64,000 nucleotides of DNA, taken from Neoarius graeffei. Taxonomy: Eukaryota; Chordata; Actinopteri; Siluriformes; Ariidae. The notes below the pieces were generated by a model that saw only the letters and a list, made by a program, of their open reading frames with translations, was not told where the DNA came from and did not search any database. The stretch covers positions 49,090,390 through 49,154,389 of the forward strand of contig NC_083571.1 of the NCBI RefSeq assembly GCF_027579695.1, given 5' to 3'. How positions within the stretch are numbered: position 1 is the first letter of the stretch; every line of letters starts with the position of its first letter. This document shows positions 53,047 through 63,833 of this stretch, one piece after another. A program made the translations under genes and the position numbers.

Positions 53047-53390
53047 CAGTTTCAATTATCAACACCTTAAAGGTTTTTTGGCTATTGCAAAAGTAGAAAA
53101 GACTTTCAGTACGTAAATTGTGCATGAATAATTACTCAAACTTCCACCGGAAAAAAGTGAGTTGATTCCCAATTATTTAGTGTATAAGATCACGTAACAC
53201 CATTCCACGATTATTAACACCTTTGTCCACAGTTATTGACACAATTCCACAATTATCGACATCCAGATGATTATTTTTAAAAAATAGTAATGAGTATGTG
53301 GTATTAAGTAAAAAATATATAGTTTTTACTTAAAATTTGTTTTAGATAGACTTATATTTAGTCCAATATATCTTTTACATAAATATATTG
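53047..53390. other. Unassigned stretch with repeated ATTATCGACA-like motifs
   Basis: AATTATCAACACC, GATTATTAACACC, GTTATTGACAC and AATTATCGACATC recur at about 20-50 bp spacing. No gene is seen. Confidence 0.35.
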
Positions 53391-53401
53391 ATGTCAGTGC
53401 T

Positions 53402-53767
53402 TAGGATCGTCACGGTGGTGTAGTGGTTAGCACTGTCGCCTCACAGCAAGAAGGTCCTGGGTTTGAGCCCAGCGGCCGGTGAGGGCCATTCTGTGTGGAG
53501 TTTGCATGTTCTCCTCATGTCTGTGTGGGTTTCCTCCGGGTGCTCCGGTTTCCCCCATAGTCCAAAGACATGCAGGTTAGGCTAATTGGTGGCTCTAAAT
53601 TGACCATAGGTGTGAGTGTGAATGGTTGTTTGTCTCTGTGTCAGCCCTGCGATGACCTGGCAACTTGTCCAGGGTGTACCCCGCCTCTCGCCCGTAGTCA
53701 GCTGGGATTGGCTCCAGCTTTCCCGCGGCCCTGTAGAACAGGATAAGCGGCTACAGATAATGGATGG
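53402..53767 (+). repeat. Full-length SINE (Mermaid-like)
   Basis: CACGGTGGTGTAGTGGTTAG through ATAATGGATGG, with duplications ATGTCAGTGCT at 53391-53401 and 53768-53778. Confidence 0.9.
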
Positions 53768-53796
53768 ATGTCAGTGCTCACGTATGAGAGTTTTAA

Positions 53797-54504
53797 AGGA
53801 ACAGTCCACCGTACTTCCATAATGAAATATGCTCTTATCTGAATTGAGATGAGCTGCTCTGTACCTCTCCGAGCTTTGCGCGACCTCCCAGTCAGTCAGA
53901 CGCGCTGTCACTCCTGTTAGCAATGTAGCTAGGCTCAGCATGGCCAATGGTATTTTTTGGGGCTGTAGTTAGATGCGACCAAACTCTTCCGCGTTTTTCC
54001 TGTTTACATAGGTTTATATGACCACTGATATGAAACAAGTTCAGTTACACAAATTGAAACGTAGCGATTTTCTATGCTATGGAAAGTCCGCACTATAATG
54101 ACAGGCGTACTAACACCTTCTGCGCGCTTCGACAGTGCATTGATATGGAGCTCAGTATCAATGCACTGTCGAAGCACGCAGAAGGTGTTAGTACGCCTGT
54201 CATTATAGTGCGGACTTTCCATAGCATAGAAAATCGCTACGTTTCAATTTGTGTAACTGAACTTGTTTCATATCACTGGTCATATAAACCTATGTAAACA
54301 GGAAAAACGCGGAAGAGTTTGGTCGCATCTAACTACAGCCCCCAAAAATACCATTGGCCATGCTGAGCCTAGCTACATTGCTAACAGGAGTGACAGCACG
54401 TCTGACTGACTGGGAGGTCACGCAAAGCTCGGAGAGGTACGGAGCAGCTCGTCTCAATTCAGATAAGAGCATATTTCATTATGGAAGTACGGTGGACTGT
54501 TCCT
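53797..54504. mobile_element. Fold-back element, two 350-bp arms, TTAA flanks
   Basis: Almost the whole element is palindromic around 54150/54151 (GAGCTC). The arms start AGGAACAGTCCACCGTACTT, and TTAA lies at 53793-53796 and 54505-54508. Only a few mismatches were seen (near 54124 and 54030). A TTAA target suggests a Kolobok- or piggyBac-type mobiliser. The ORFs within it are mirror artefacts. Confidence 0.85.
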
Positions 54505-54508
54505 TTAA

Positions 54509-54779
54509 GAATCATAAAATGGGTGGCCCGTATGGACAGAGCGAGGAACGACATAAGGAAGGACTTGAACATACTTAGTATAGAAGAGTTTATAGAGCGA
54601 GGACACTTGAAAAGAATGGATGAAAACAGGCTCTCACTGAAGTACTACCACTACAAGCCTGAGAGTCCCAGGCCAGTGGGAAGGCCCTAGATAAGATGGA
54701 CAGATAACATCAAAACAGCTCTGGAGAAAAGGGGAACAACCATGAAGAAAGTGGAAGAGGAGGAGCTGTTCCTTAACAG
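54509..54779 (+). pseudogene. LINE C-terminal ORF fragment
   Basis: RIIKWVARMDRARNDIRKDL, RPVGRPR, then RWTDNIKTALEKRG after one stop, is the post-RT tail of a LINE (W-x-x-H/RM...GRP...RW). It is truncated on both sides by the fold-back element and a small MITE. Confidence 0.55.
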
Positions 54780-54918
54780 GTGTTCTGATAAACTGTCCTA
54801 CACGTCAATGCGTCCTACAAAGCCCCACTGCGCATGCGCAGAGCACAAAACGTCATTTCTTGGTATTTGAACAGATTTTTCTTTTCGCGGATGTTGGACC
54901 GTTTATCAGAACACCGGC
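54780..54918. mobile_element. Tiny MITE, about 137 bp
   Basis: GGTGTTCTGATAAACTGTCC at the left is the inverse of GGACCGTTTATCAGAACACC at the right, with one mismatch. It carries GC-rich GCGCATGCGC inside. No TSD read. Confidence 0.65.
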
Positions 54919-55947
54919 AGAAAATGGAGATGCTTGAGTAAAAGGCCAATCAACTGACAAGCACTTAAGTGCTTACCTTGTGCAGGGTAAGAAAGGGTGA
55001 GAAAGTCAGTGCTTAAGTAAATGTGGAAGTAATTCTAATGTTTGTAAACAAATGAACTGATCATTTTAATCTGTGTCCGAAAATCTTTTTGTTCCACTTT
55101 CTACCCACTTTCAAAATATTTTCATAGATCGCTTTTTGTTAATCATCCATTGTTATTTGTATTAATTTCTAGTTTTGTAGTTTACCAATAAATGTCCACA
55201 GGCAATTGACATTTTAACCACATGAAAATCCAGGTCAAAAGTTGCATGTCATTCCTCGAACCAAAATATAAAATGTCTAATGATATTGTAATATGTGGTG
55301 GATATTTACAACAAACTACAAAAATATTTTCTAAATGGAATAGAAAAGTCTAAATATTTCAAGCATGTATTTTTTTTATATGCTACGAATTTAATTCTGG
55401 TCTAATTCTATTTATTGCAATAGGATTCCAAATACTCTATAAACATTCCATTCTGTTATGAATCAGAAAAAAAAATATTACAAATCAGAGCACTTTTATT
55501 TTTTTTAAAGTACTTTATCTACTTCAACAATGTTATACAAAGATCAATGCATAACAGTTGTAAATGTCACTTAAATGTCACAGGGTGTCGATAATGGTGG
55601 ACACCTGTGAAAGTGATCACTATTATCGACACCTCACGTGACTTCTTAAATGTGCGTTTAGATACAAAATGGTGACTGTCAAATGAAAGTGGAAGAAACA
55701 AAATAAGTTTTGACAAGGATGTCATGAAATATCAGTGAATTTGATAAGTAAAAACATGTCCATGATCTTTCCACCATGCTTACCTGCGATGATAACGTCC
55801 AGGTTTTCCTCAAATTGCTGATTGTGCTAAAAAAAAATTTAATCTCAGGTCTGTGTCAACTGTGTCATCAGAAGGCAAGATCAAAGGGTGAGGAGGGCCT
55901 TCTGGCTGATTAATTAACCAATAATAACTGTTGTAACTAAAACTACG

Positions 55948-55950
<3 letters not shown>
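54919..55950. other. AT-rich stretch without genes
   Basis: It contains GTGTCGATAATGGTGGACAC and CACTATTATCGACACC (55580-55640), related to the motifs at 53047-53260. Otherwise nothing is supported. Confidence 0.35.

Positions 55951-55951
<1 letters not shown>

Positions 55952-56007
<56 letters not shown>
55952..56007. repeat. (AT)n microsatellite at a Tc1 border
   Basis: About 28 AT units ending at the left end of the Tc1 element. Confidence 0.9.
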
Positions 56008-56011
<4 letters not shown>

Positions 56012-57583
56012 TCTCTTGCAAAAGTATTCATCCACTTTGGTGTTTGTCCTGTTTTGTTGCATTACAAGCTGGAATTAAAATGGATTTTGGGGGGGTTAGC
56101 ACTATTTGATTTACACAAGATGCTTAACACTCTAAAGGTGAACACTATTTTATTGTGACACAAACAGTAATTCAGATGAAAAAACAGAAATCTGGAGTGT
56201 GCATAGGTATGCCCCCCCCCCAAAAAAAAATCAATAATTTATAGAGCCAGCTTTTGCTGCAATTACAGCTGCAAGTCTCTTGGAGTGTGTCTCTATTAGC
56301 CTGCCACATCTAGCCCCTGTGATTTTTGCCCATTCCTCAAGGCAAAACTGCTCCAACTCCTTCAAGTTAGATGGGTTGCGTTGGTGTACAGCAATCTTCA
56401 AGTTATGCCACAGATTCTCAATTGGATTGAGGTCTGGGCTTTGATTAGGCCATTCCAAGACATTTAAATGTTTCCCTTTAAACCACTCCAGTGTAGCGTT
56501 AGCAGTATGTTTAAGGTCATTGTGCTGCTGGAACATGAACCTTCGTCCTAGTCTAAAACCTATGACTCAAACAGGTTTTCCTCCAGAATTGCCCTGTATT
56601 TAGTGCCATCCAGCTTTCTTTCAATCCTGACCAGCTTTCCTGTCCCTGCAGATGAAAAATATCCCCACAGCATGATTCTACAACCACCATCCTTCACTGT
56701 TCGGTTTGCGCCACACATGGCATTTCCCATGATGGCTAAAAAGATACATTTTAGTCTCATTTGACCAGAGAATTTTCTTCCATGTGTTTGGGTAATCTGC
56801 CACATGCTGTTGGGCAAACTCCAAATGTGTTTTCTTCAGCAATGGCTTTTTTCTGGCCACTCTTCCATAAAGCCCTGGTCTGTGGAGTGTATGGCTTAAA
56901 GTGGTCCTATGGACAGATACTCCCATCTCCACTGTGGATCTTTGCAGTGTTATCTTTGGTGTCTTTGTTGCATCTCTGATTAATGCCCTCCTTGCCTGGT
57001 CTGTGAGTTTTGGTGGGTGGCCTTCTCTTGTCAGGTTTGTAGTGGTGACATATTCTTTCCATTTTGCTATAAGGATTTAATGGTGCTCCCTGGGATATTC
57101 AAAGTTTGGGATATTTTTTATGACCCAACCCTGATCTATATTTCACAACTTTGTCTCTGACCTGTTTGGAGGCTCCTTGGTTTTAATATTGCTTGCTTAG
57201 TAGTGTTGCAGAGTGAGGGTTCTTCCAGAACAGGTTGATTTATACAGACATTATGTGACAGATCATATGACACTTTGATTCCACACTGGTGGATCTGAAT
57301 CAACTAATTATGTGACTTATGATGTGAATTGGTTGGACCAGCTCTTATATCAGGGTTTCATACAAAAGGGGGTGAATACCTATGCACACTCTATATTTCT
57401 GTTTTTTCATCTTAATTATTGTGTGTGTCACAATAAAGCAACAATTTTCACCTTTAAAGTCGTAGGAATGTTGTGTAAATCAAATGGTACTAACCCCCCA
57501 AAAATCTATTTTAATTTCAGCTTGTAATGTGACAAAACAGGACAAACACCAAGGAGGATAGATACTTTTGCAAAACACTGTGA
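56008..57583 (-). mobile_element. Tc1-like transposon, 1.58 kb, degraded
   Basis: CACAGTCTCTTGCAAAAGTA at the left and, from the right, CACAGTGTTTTGCAAAAGTA open long inverted repeats that continue to GGTGTTTGTCCTGTTTTGT. TA lies on the left; the right flank is AA, so one TSD base has changed. The transposase is on the minus strand in several frames. Confidence 0.85.
56231..57060 (-). pseudogene. Tc1 transposase, frameshifted
   Basis: Pieces: HTLHRPGLYGRVARKKPLL, KKILWSNETKMYLFSHHGKC (Asn where the first catalytic Asp is usual), GGCRIMLWGYFSSAGTGKLV, FQQHNDLKHTA and SPDLNPIENLWHNLK (third acid kept). Frames change near 56700 and 56545. Not functional. Confidence 0.85.
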
Positions 57584-57586
57584 ATG

Positions 57587-57642
57587 ACTGTGGGTGGTAA
57601 AAGACAGCAACTGACATTGCTCTCTTTTACCACCCACAGTTT
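57587..57642. repeat. Short stem-loop
   Basis: ACTGTGGGTGGTAAAAGA and TCTTTTACCACCCACAGT are exact reverse complements with an intervening loop of about 16 bases. Confidence 0.8.
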
Positions 57643-57696
57643 ACTATGACCTGGATGATTGAGAATCTTCACAGACTGTAAATGACTAAAATTATG

Positions 57697-57985
57697 GAGC
57701 CTATACCAGCTGATTATGGGCGAGAGGCGGGGTACACCCTGGACAAGTCACCGGATCATCGCAGGGCTGACACACAGAGACAAACAACCATTCACACTTG
57801 CGGTCAATTTAGAGCCACCAATTAGCCTAACCTGCATGTCTTTGGACTGTGGGGGGAAAATGGAGCACTCGGAGGAAACCCACGCAGACCATACAAACTC
57901 CACACAGAAAGGCCCTCGTCGGCCACTGGGCTCGAACCCAGGACCTTCTTGCTGTGAGGCAACAGTGCTAACCACTACACCACAC
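57697..57985 (-). repeat. SINE, 3'-truncated
   Basis: ACCAGCTGATTATGGGCGAG through GTTCTTGCTGTGAGGC to ACCACTACACCAC on the minus strand of the SINE family, followed by an AT run. Confidence 0.85.
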
Positions 57986-58394
57986 ATATATATATATATA
58001 TATATGCAAAAAAAAAAATTCTATCCAATTCACTGGATATCCCTGACATTTGCTATCCCTTTCATACATGGTGTCCATGACAGTAGACAAACATTCAAAC
58101 ATCATTTTAAACAACATGATTTTCAAGACTTACTCCAAACCAACAGTGGGGCATCTCCAAAACCTTTGCTGTATAATCAATGGAGAGGGAGCAGAAGGTG
58201 AGAGGAGAAGGAGGAGGTGAAAAAGACGAGGGAGATGGTGAAAACAGAAGGAAGAGATGAGAAAGAACAGGAGATGAGAGGATAGTTTCACTTGTTTCTA
58301 ATTAAAAAAAAGAACAATTATGATTGAAGTGTATTTTAAACTGTTGTCTACCACAGTGGACTACAATAAAATCTCTCTTGATCATTCTTTGAAT
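57986..58394. other. Purine-rich stretch without genes
   Basis: AT run, then a GA-rich tract (58185-58285) of AGGAGAAGG type. No feature beyond low complexity. Confidence 0.4.
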
Positions 58395-58399
58395 TTTGC

Positions 58400-58973
58400 T
58401 GTTAGGGTTTTGCTGGGATTCAAACCTGGTTTGCTGGTGTGATAATCCAGCAAACCCCCACTAGGCCACCAGGGGGATAACTCAAGTGCAGAGGCGTGAG
58501 GCGGAAGTAGAAAAGTATCAAAAAGTTTATTTACAAAATGTACAATCCACGGCAAAAAACAAAAGTAATCCAAAAGCTCAGAAGGGAAAATAAAAAATAG
58601 CCAAAAGTACCAAGTCCAAAAATAAGAAAAGAAAAGGCAAAAATGCAAACGCTCAGAAGATCTCAAAAATGGTACAAACAAAATTCAAAAAGGTCCTAAA
58701 AGAAAGCAAAGTACAAAAACCACAAAGACACAGGCAAGGAACATGGAACAGAGTGAACTAGCACTAACAGGCATAGCATAGGAAAAAGACTCCGTGACAA
58801 GGGAACAAACAGAGGGGTATTTATACACACACTAATTAAGGAACAGGGCGGGGCAGGAAACAGGAAATGAAGACAAACACAAAAAACAGTGGCGGCCTCT
58901 AGAGGCCAAAACAAACATGACAAGATAGAAATAACAGCGGCCTCTAGAGGCCAAAACAGTCCCAGTCCTAACA
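58400..58973 (-). repeat. 3' LTR of chromodomain Gypsy
   Basis: TGTTAGGGTTTTGCTGGGAT through CCCAGTCCTAACA. Confidence 0.88.
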
Positions 58974-59115
58974 GGACCCCCCCTCTAGGAGCATCTCCTG
59001 ACGTTCCCAGGGCGATCCGGATGGGCCGAATGGAAGTCCCGGCATAGTCCTTTATCTAGAATGTCCTGGGCAGGGACCCAACAGCGTTCCTCAGGGCCAT
59101 AGCCCTCCCAATCTA

Positions 59116-60201
59116 CTAGCTATTGAAGCCTGCCGCGGACCCGGCGGGAGTCAAGCAGGCGATGCACGGTGAAAACAGTCTGACCCTGGAAGATGCGGGG
59201 GGTGGGGGGTTCCTAGGGGCAGGGGCATACGTGGACGTCAGTACGGGCCACAACAGGGAAACATGAAATGTGGGGTTGATCCTCAGAGTCCGGGGCAACT
59301 GGAGCCGGTAGGCGACAGGGTTCACCCTGCGCACCACCTTGAAGGGGCCAATGTAGCGAGGAGCAAGCTTGCGGTTCTCCACCCGCAGCGGAAGGTCCTT
59401 AGTGAACAGCCAAACCCGCTGCCCAGGGCGGAAAGCGTGGGCAGGTCTTCTATGGCGGTTGGCCTGAGTCTGGTTGGTTCTGGAGGTCTGGATGAGGGTC
59501 TTCCTGACCTTGCTCCAGGTCTTGTGACACCGTCTCACATATTGGTTGACTGAGGGCACCCCCGCGTCCTCCTCCTGGTCCGGGAACAGAGGTGGCTGGA
59601 ACCCGAATTGGCACTGGAATGGTGACAGCTTGGTGGCCGATAACTGCAGGGTGTTGTGGGCGTACTCTGCCCATGGCAGCCAGGTGCTCCACGATGTCGG
59701 GTTATCCATAGCCAGGCCTCGCAGGGTGGTTTCTAGGTCCTGGTTGAGCCTCTCCGTCTGGCCATTGGACTGTGGGTGAAACCCAGAGGAGAGGCTGGCA
59801 GTGGCTCCGATGACCTTGCAGAACCCGTGCCACACTCGGGAGGAGAACTGGGGCCCTCGGTCTGAGACGATGTCCTGTGGGAGACCAAAGACTCGGAAGA
59901 CATGAGTGAATAATAGCTTAGCAGTTTCAAGAGCAGAAGGGAGCTTGCACAGTGGTAAAAAGTGGCAGGCCTTGGAGAATCTGTCAACTATGACCAATAT
60001 GACAGTGTTACCTTGTGACTCGGGGAGACCCGTGATGAAGTCGACTGCCACGTGGGACCAGGGATGCCGGGGAATGGTCAGAGGATGCAGGAGACCCTGG
60101 GGGTGCTGTCGTGGGTTCTTGCTTCTGGTGCACACTTTGCAGGAAAGGACGAATGACCTCACTTCCTTCTCCATGCTAGGCCACCAGAAGCGCCTTCTCA
60201 A
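59116..60201 (-). CDS. Integrase of the chromodomain Gypsy
   Basis: 361 open residues. CKVCTRSKN closes the zinc finger. The core has Asp in [10 protein letters not shown], Asp in [10 protein letters not shown] and Glu in [29 protein letters not shown] is the GPY/F-like C-terminal region. Beyond 59130 an [16 protein letters not shown] reading (to about 59060) is a chromodomain remnant cut off by a stop. Confidence 0.85.
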   Translation of the reverse strand: MRRRFWWPSMEKEVRSFVLSCKVCTRSKNPRQHPQGLLHPLTIPRHPWSHVAVDFITGLPESQGNTVILVIVDRFSKACHFLPLCKLPSALETAKLLFTHVFRVFGLPQDIVSDRGPQFSSRVWHGFCKVIGATASLSSGFHPQSNGQTERLNQDLETTLRGLAMDNPTSWSTWLPWAEYAHNTLQLSATKLSPFQCQFGFQPPLFPDQEEDAGVPSVNQYVRRCHKTWSKVRKTLIQTSRTNQTQANRHRRPAHAFRPGQRVWLFTKDLPLRVENRKLAPRYIGPFKVVRRVNPVAYRLQLPRTLRINPTFHVSLLWPVLTSTYAPAPRNPPPPASSRVRLFSPCIACLTPAGSAAGFNS

Positions 60202-60216
60202 AAAGTCCAGGGTCCT

Positions 60217-62242
60217 TCAAGCTCCCGGCTGGGCGGTGAGAGGGGACGAGTGACCCCACTGGAGAACCTTGGCCCGGGCTTGATGTGGGACGTACAAGAG
60301 GCCCGGTGGCCCCGTCCCAGGACTGGGGTCCTGGCGTTGGCCTCGTCGGACGGCCTCCTCAAGACCCCAGCGGACAGGGGCCACAATCCGGGACACAGGG
60401 ATAATAGGCCCGACTTCACTCTCCCTGTTAGTGGCAGAGAACAGCCTGGACAGTGCGTCAGGTTTGGTGTTCTTGGAGCCGGGGCGGTACGATAGGGTGA
60501 AGTCAAACCGACTGAAAAACAGGGCCCACCTAGCCTGTCGTGGGTTCAGTCTCTTGGCTTGCTGGAGGTACTCCAGGTTCTTGTGGTCCGTCCAAACCAG
60601 GAATGGATGTTGCGCTCCCTCCAGCCAGTGCCTCCACTCCTCAAGGGCCAGTTTGACCGCTAGCAGTTCTCGATCCCCCACATCGTACCAGGACTCCGCA
60701 GGACTCAGGCGGTGGGAGAAGTATGCGCAGGGGTGCAGCTTTCCTTCCGAACGTTGAGAGAGCACCGCACCGACACCACCGTCCGAGGCGTCCACCTCCA
60801 CGATGAATGGTTGGGAGGTGTCCGGGAGGACCAGAATGGGTGCCGTGCAGAAGCGGTGCTTGAGGTCTTTGAACGCCTTTTCCGCCTGAGGAGACCAGAC
60901 ATAAGATCCACCTGTCCCTTTGGTGAGGTCCGACATGGGTGCTGCTACAGAACTACAGTTCCTGATAAACTTGCGGTAGAAGTTAGCAAATCCTAAGAAC
61001 CACTGAACCTCTTTGATGGACTTGGGAGTGAGCCAGTCCCGGACGGCCAGGGTCTTGGCAGGGTCCATTTGGAGTTGGCCTGTCCGTACAATAAAACCCA
61101 GAAAGGAGACCTCGGGAACATGAAATTCGCATTTCTGGGCCTTGGCGAACAGATTGTTCTGTAGCAGCCTCTGGAGAACCTGGCGGAAATGGTGGCGGTG
61201 CTCCTGCATGGTCTTGGAAAAGATAAGGATGTCGTCGAGGTAGACAAAAATGTACAGGTTAATCATGTCCCTCAAGACGTCGTTGATTAGGGCCTGAAAA
61301 ACAGCTGGTGCGTTGGTGAGTCCGAAGGGCATCACCTGGTATTCGTAGTGCCCAGACGGGGTGTTAAAGGCAGTCTTCCACTCATCTCCCTGTCGGATAT
61401 GGATGAGGTGGTATGCGTTCCGTAGGTCCAACTTGGTGAAGACGGTGGCGCCTTGGAGCAGGTCGAATGCTCTGGACATCAGTGGAAGGGGATATCGGTT
61501 GCGCACCCCTTCCCTTCTTGCTGACAAAGAAGAAGCCGGCACCAGCAGGTGAGGTGGAGGGTCGAATGAACCCAGAGACCAGGGCGTCTTTGAGGTATTC
61601 CTCCATGGCCTTGCGTTCTGGCTGAGAGGGGGAAAACAGTCTGCCATGAGGAGGGGTAGTCCCAGGGAGCAAGTCGATGGCACAGTCGTAGGCCCGGTGC
61701 GGAGGAAGAATGGCGGCCCTGCTTTTGCTGAATACCTCCTTCAAATCCCAGTACTCTGTGGGAACTTGAGATAGCTCGGTGAGATCAGGGGGCTCGTCAG
61801 GAGACACAGGAGAGCTAGAGAGCAGACAAGAGGCATGGCACGCAGGGCCCCATTCCACAACCTGGCTAGTTACCCAGTCTATGCGAGGGTTGTGGCGAGT
61901 AAGCCAAGGAAGGCCTAGAATAACTGGGAACTCAGGTGAATGAATAAGGTGCAGGGATATTTCTTCTTTGTGACCTTGAGACTGGAAGAAGACTGGAGAA
62001 GTTACTTGGGTGACTCTTCCATCACCTAAAGCTTGGCCATCCAGGGCAGACACAGACAGTGGGACTTCAAGAGGTGCAGTCGGGACATTGATACTTTGGG
62101 CGAAGTGAACATCCATAAAGTTTCCAGCCGCCCCGGAGTCTAACAAGGCTTGACAAGAATGGACAGACTCACCCCGGGAGATGGAGGCCGGGATGTAAAC
62201 TCCTTGGCCAGGAAGTTCAGGAGAGAGGGTAGGCCCCGTCAC
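60217..62242 (-). pseudogene. Protease, reverse transcriptase and RNase H of the chromodomain Gypsy
   Basis: Protease ALLDSGAAGNFMD (about 62130), then the RT start [20 protein letters not shown]. Near 61510 about 16 codons expected between SKK and RNRYPLPLM (the DYRGLN motif) are missing and the frame shifts. The rest of the RT is intact: [29 protein letters not shown], then RNase [17 protein letters not shown] and [12 protein letters not shown] stop follows at 60217. Confidence 0.85.
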
Positions 62243-62407
62243 AACCCTCCCTCGGCTGGACGGGGCGGTCCTTTTCCCGAGAGTTCAGGACATGATGCTC
62301 GGAAGTGACCAGGCTTGCCACAGTAGATGCAGCACTTGTCCCTCCTTCTGCGCTCCCTCTCAGATGCGGAGAGGCGAGTACGACCCACTTGCATGGGTTC
62401 TGGATAG

Positions 62408-63234
62408 TCACTGGAGGAGGTAGACGGGCTCCAGGTAGAGGCAGGGGAGGCTCAGGACTTGGCGGCGTTCTCTCATCCTGTTGTCCAGACGAGTAGAATG
62501 TGAGATCAGTGTTTCGAGGTCACTAGGGCATCCGATAGAAGCCAGACTGTCTTTGATGGGGTCAGACAGACCATGGTGGAAGGCTGACACCAGGGCAGTC
62601 TCGTTCCATCCACTTACTGCTGCGAGCATCCGGAACGAGATGGCATAGTCTGCGACGCTTCCCCCTTGCCGGATGGACATGAGCTTTCTGGCTGCGTCTT
62701 TACTGATGTCTGCTTGATCGAAGGCATCTCCTCAGTAAACAGCTGGAAATCAGAGCACTTGGGTCCCTGTCCCTGCCAGATAGCAGTGGCCCAGGCCCCC
62801 GCCTTACCAGCTTGCCTTATCACAAAGGCAATCTTGCAGCGATCCGTAGTGTAGGTGGTAGGCTGAAGCTCAAAGGTGAGTTGGCACTGGGTAAGGAACT
62901 CTTGACACTCACTGTGCTTGCCGTCATACCTCTGTGGTGCAGGAAGGCTGGGTTCGCGAGGTGAAGAAGGCAGCATGGCAGGAGGCACTGGAGCAGGAAC
63001 GGATGGTGGAGCAGGAGCAGAATCAGGCGGAGGAGATGGGGGCAGAGAAGTCAGCTGTGCCAGGGTTTTCCCAGTCTGCTGAAGCAGTACCTCATGGTGA
63101 GCAAGGGTCTCACTTTGGCTTGCGAGAGTCCGTCCATGAGTGTCCATGGTGGATCCAAGGCATGTTAACGCAGCCATCATTCCCTGAAGGTTGGCCGGGT
63201 AGACAGATGAAGAAGCGTCTGCTGAGTCAGTCAT
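62408..63234 (-). pseudogene. Gag of the chromodomain Gypsy, frameshifted
   Basis: ATG 63234 opens MTDSADASSSVYPANLQGMM. A proline-rich linker precedes capsid blocks PQRYDGKHSECQEFLTQC and YTTDRCKIAFVI. After LFTEEM the frame is lost near 62735 and resumes as MSIRQGGSVADYAISFRMLA and FHHGLSDPIKDSLAS. A zinc-knuckle reading ([11 protein letters not shown]) lies near 62310. Confidence 0.82.
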
Positions 63235-63247
63235 GACGGAGTCTTTC

Positions 63248-63828
63248 TATTTGGGTTTTGCTGGGATTCAAACCTGGTTTGCTGGTGTGATAATCCAGCA
63301 AACCCCCACTAGGCCACCAGGGGGATGACTCAAGTGCAGAGGCGTGAGGCGGAAGTAGAAAAGTATCAAAAAGTTTATTTACAAAATGTACAGTCCACGG
63401 CAAAAAACAAAAGTAATCCAAAAGCTCAGAAGATAAAGGGAAAATAAAAAATATCCAGAAGTACCAAGTCCAAAAATAAGAAAAGAAAAGGCAAAAATGC
63501 AAACGCTCAGAAGATCTCAAAAATGGTACAAACAAAATTCAAAAAGGTCCAAAAAGAAAGCAAAGTACAAAAACCACAAAGACACAGGCAAGGACCATGG
63601 AACAGAGGGAACTAGCACTAACAGGCATAGCATAGGAAAAAAGACTCCGTGACAAGGGAACAAACAGAGGGGTATTTATACACACACTAATTAAGGAACA
63701 GGGTGGGGCAGGAAACAGGCAATGAAGACAAACACAAAAAACAGTGGCGGCCTCTAGAGGCCAAAACAAACATGACAAGACAGAAATAACAGCGGCCTCT
63801 AGAGGCCAAAACAGTCCCAGTCCTAACA
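63248..63828 (-). repeat. 5' LTR of chromodomain Gypsy
   Basis: Matches 58400-58973. Its inner end reads TATTTGGG instead of TGTTAGGG, and a small insertion lies near 63430. Confidence 0.88.
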
Positions 63829-63833
63829 TTTGC

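Larger units (their letters stand above)
58400..63828 (-). mobile_element. Gypsy LTR retrotransposon, chromodomain type, 5.4 kb
   Basis: LTRs lie at 58400-58973 and 63248-63828, with 5-bp duplications TTTGC at 58395-58399 and 63829-63833. By eye they differ by about a dozen substitutions and small indels. The minus-strand order is gag, protease, RT, RNase H, integrase and a chromodomain remnant, the usual Gypsy order, in contrast to the element at 39622. Several frameshifts make it defective. Confidence 0.9.

Noticed and set aside
52873-53125. Three ORFs of alternating Tyr-Ile
   Set aside because: Readings of two AT microsatellites.
54004-54297. Two nearly identical ORFs on opposite strands
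   Set aside because: They are the same sequence read from the two arms of the fold-back element.
58185-58290. Glu/Arg-rich coding exon
   Set aside because: Low-complexity purine tract without splice borders or conserved residues.
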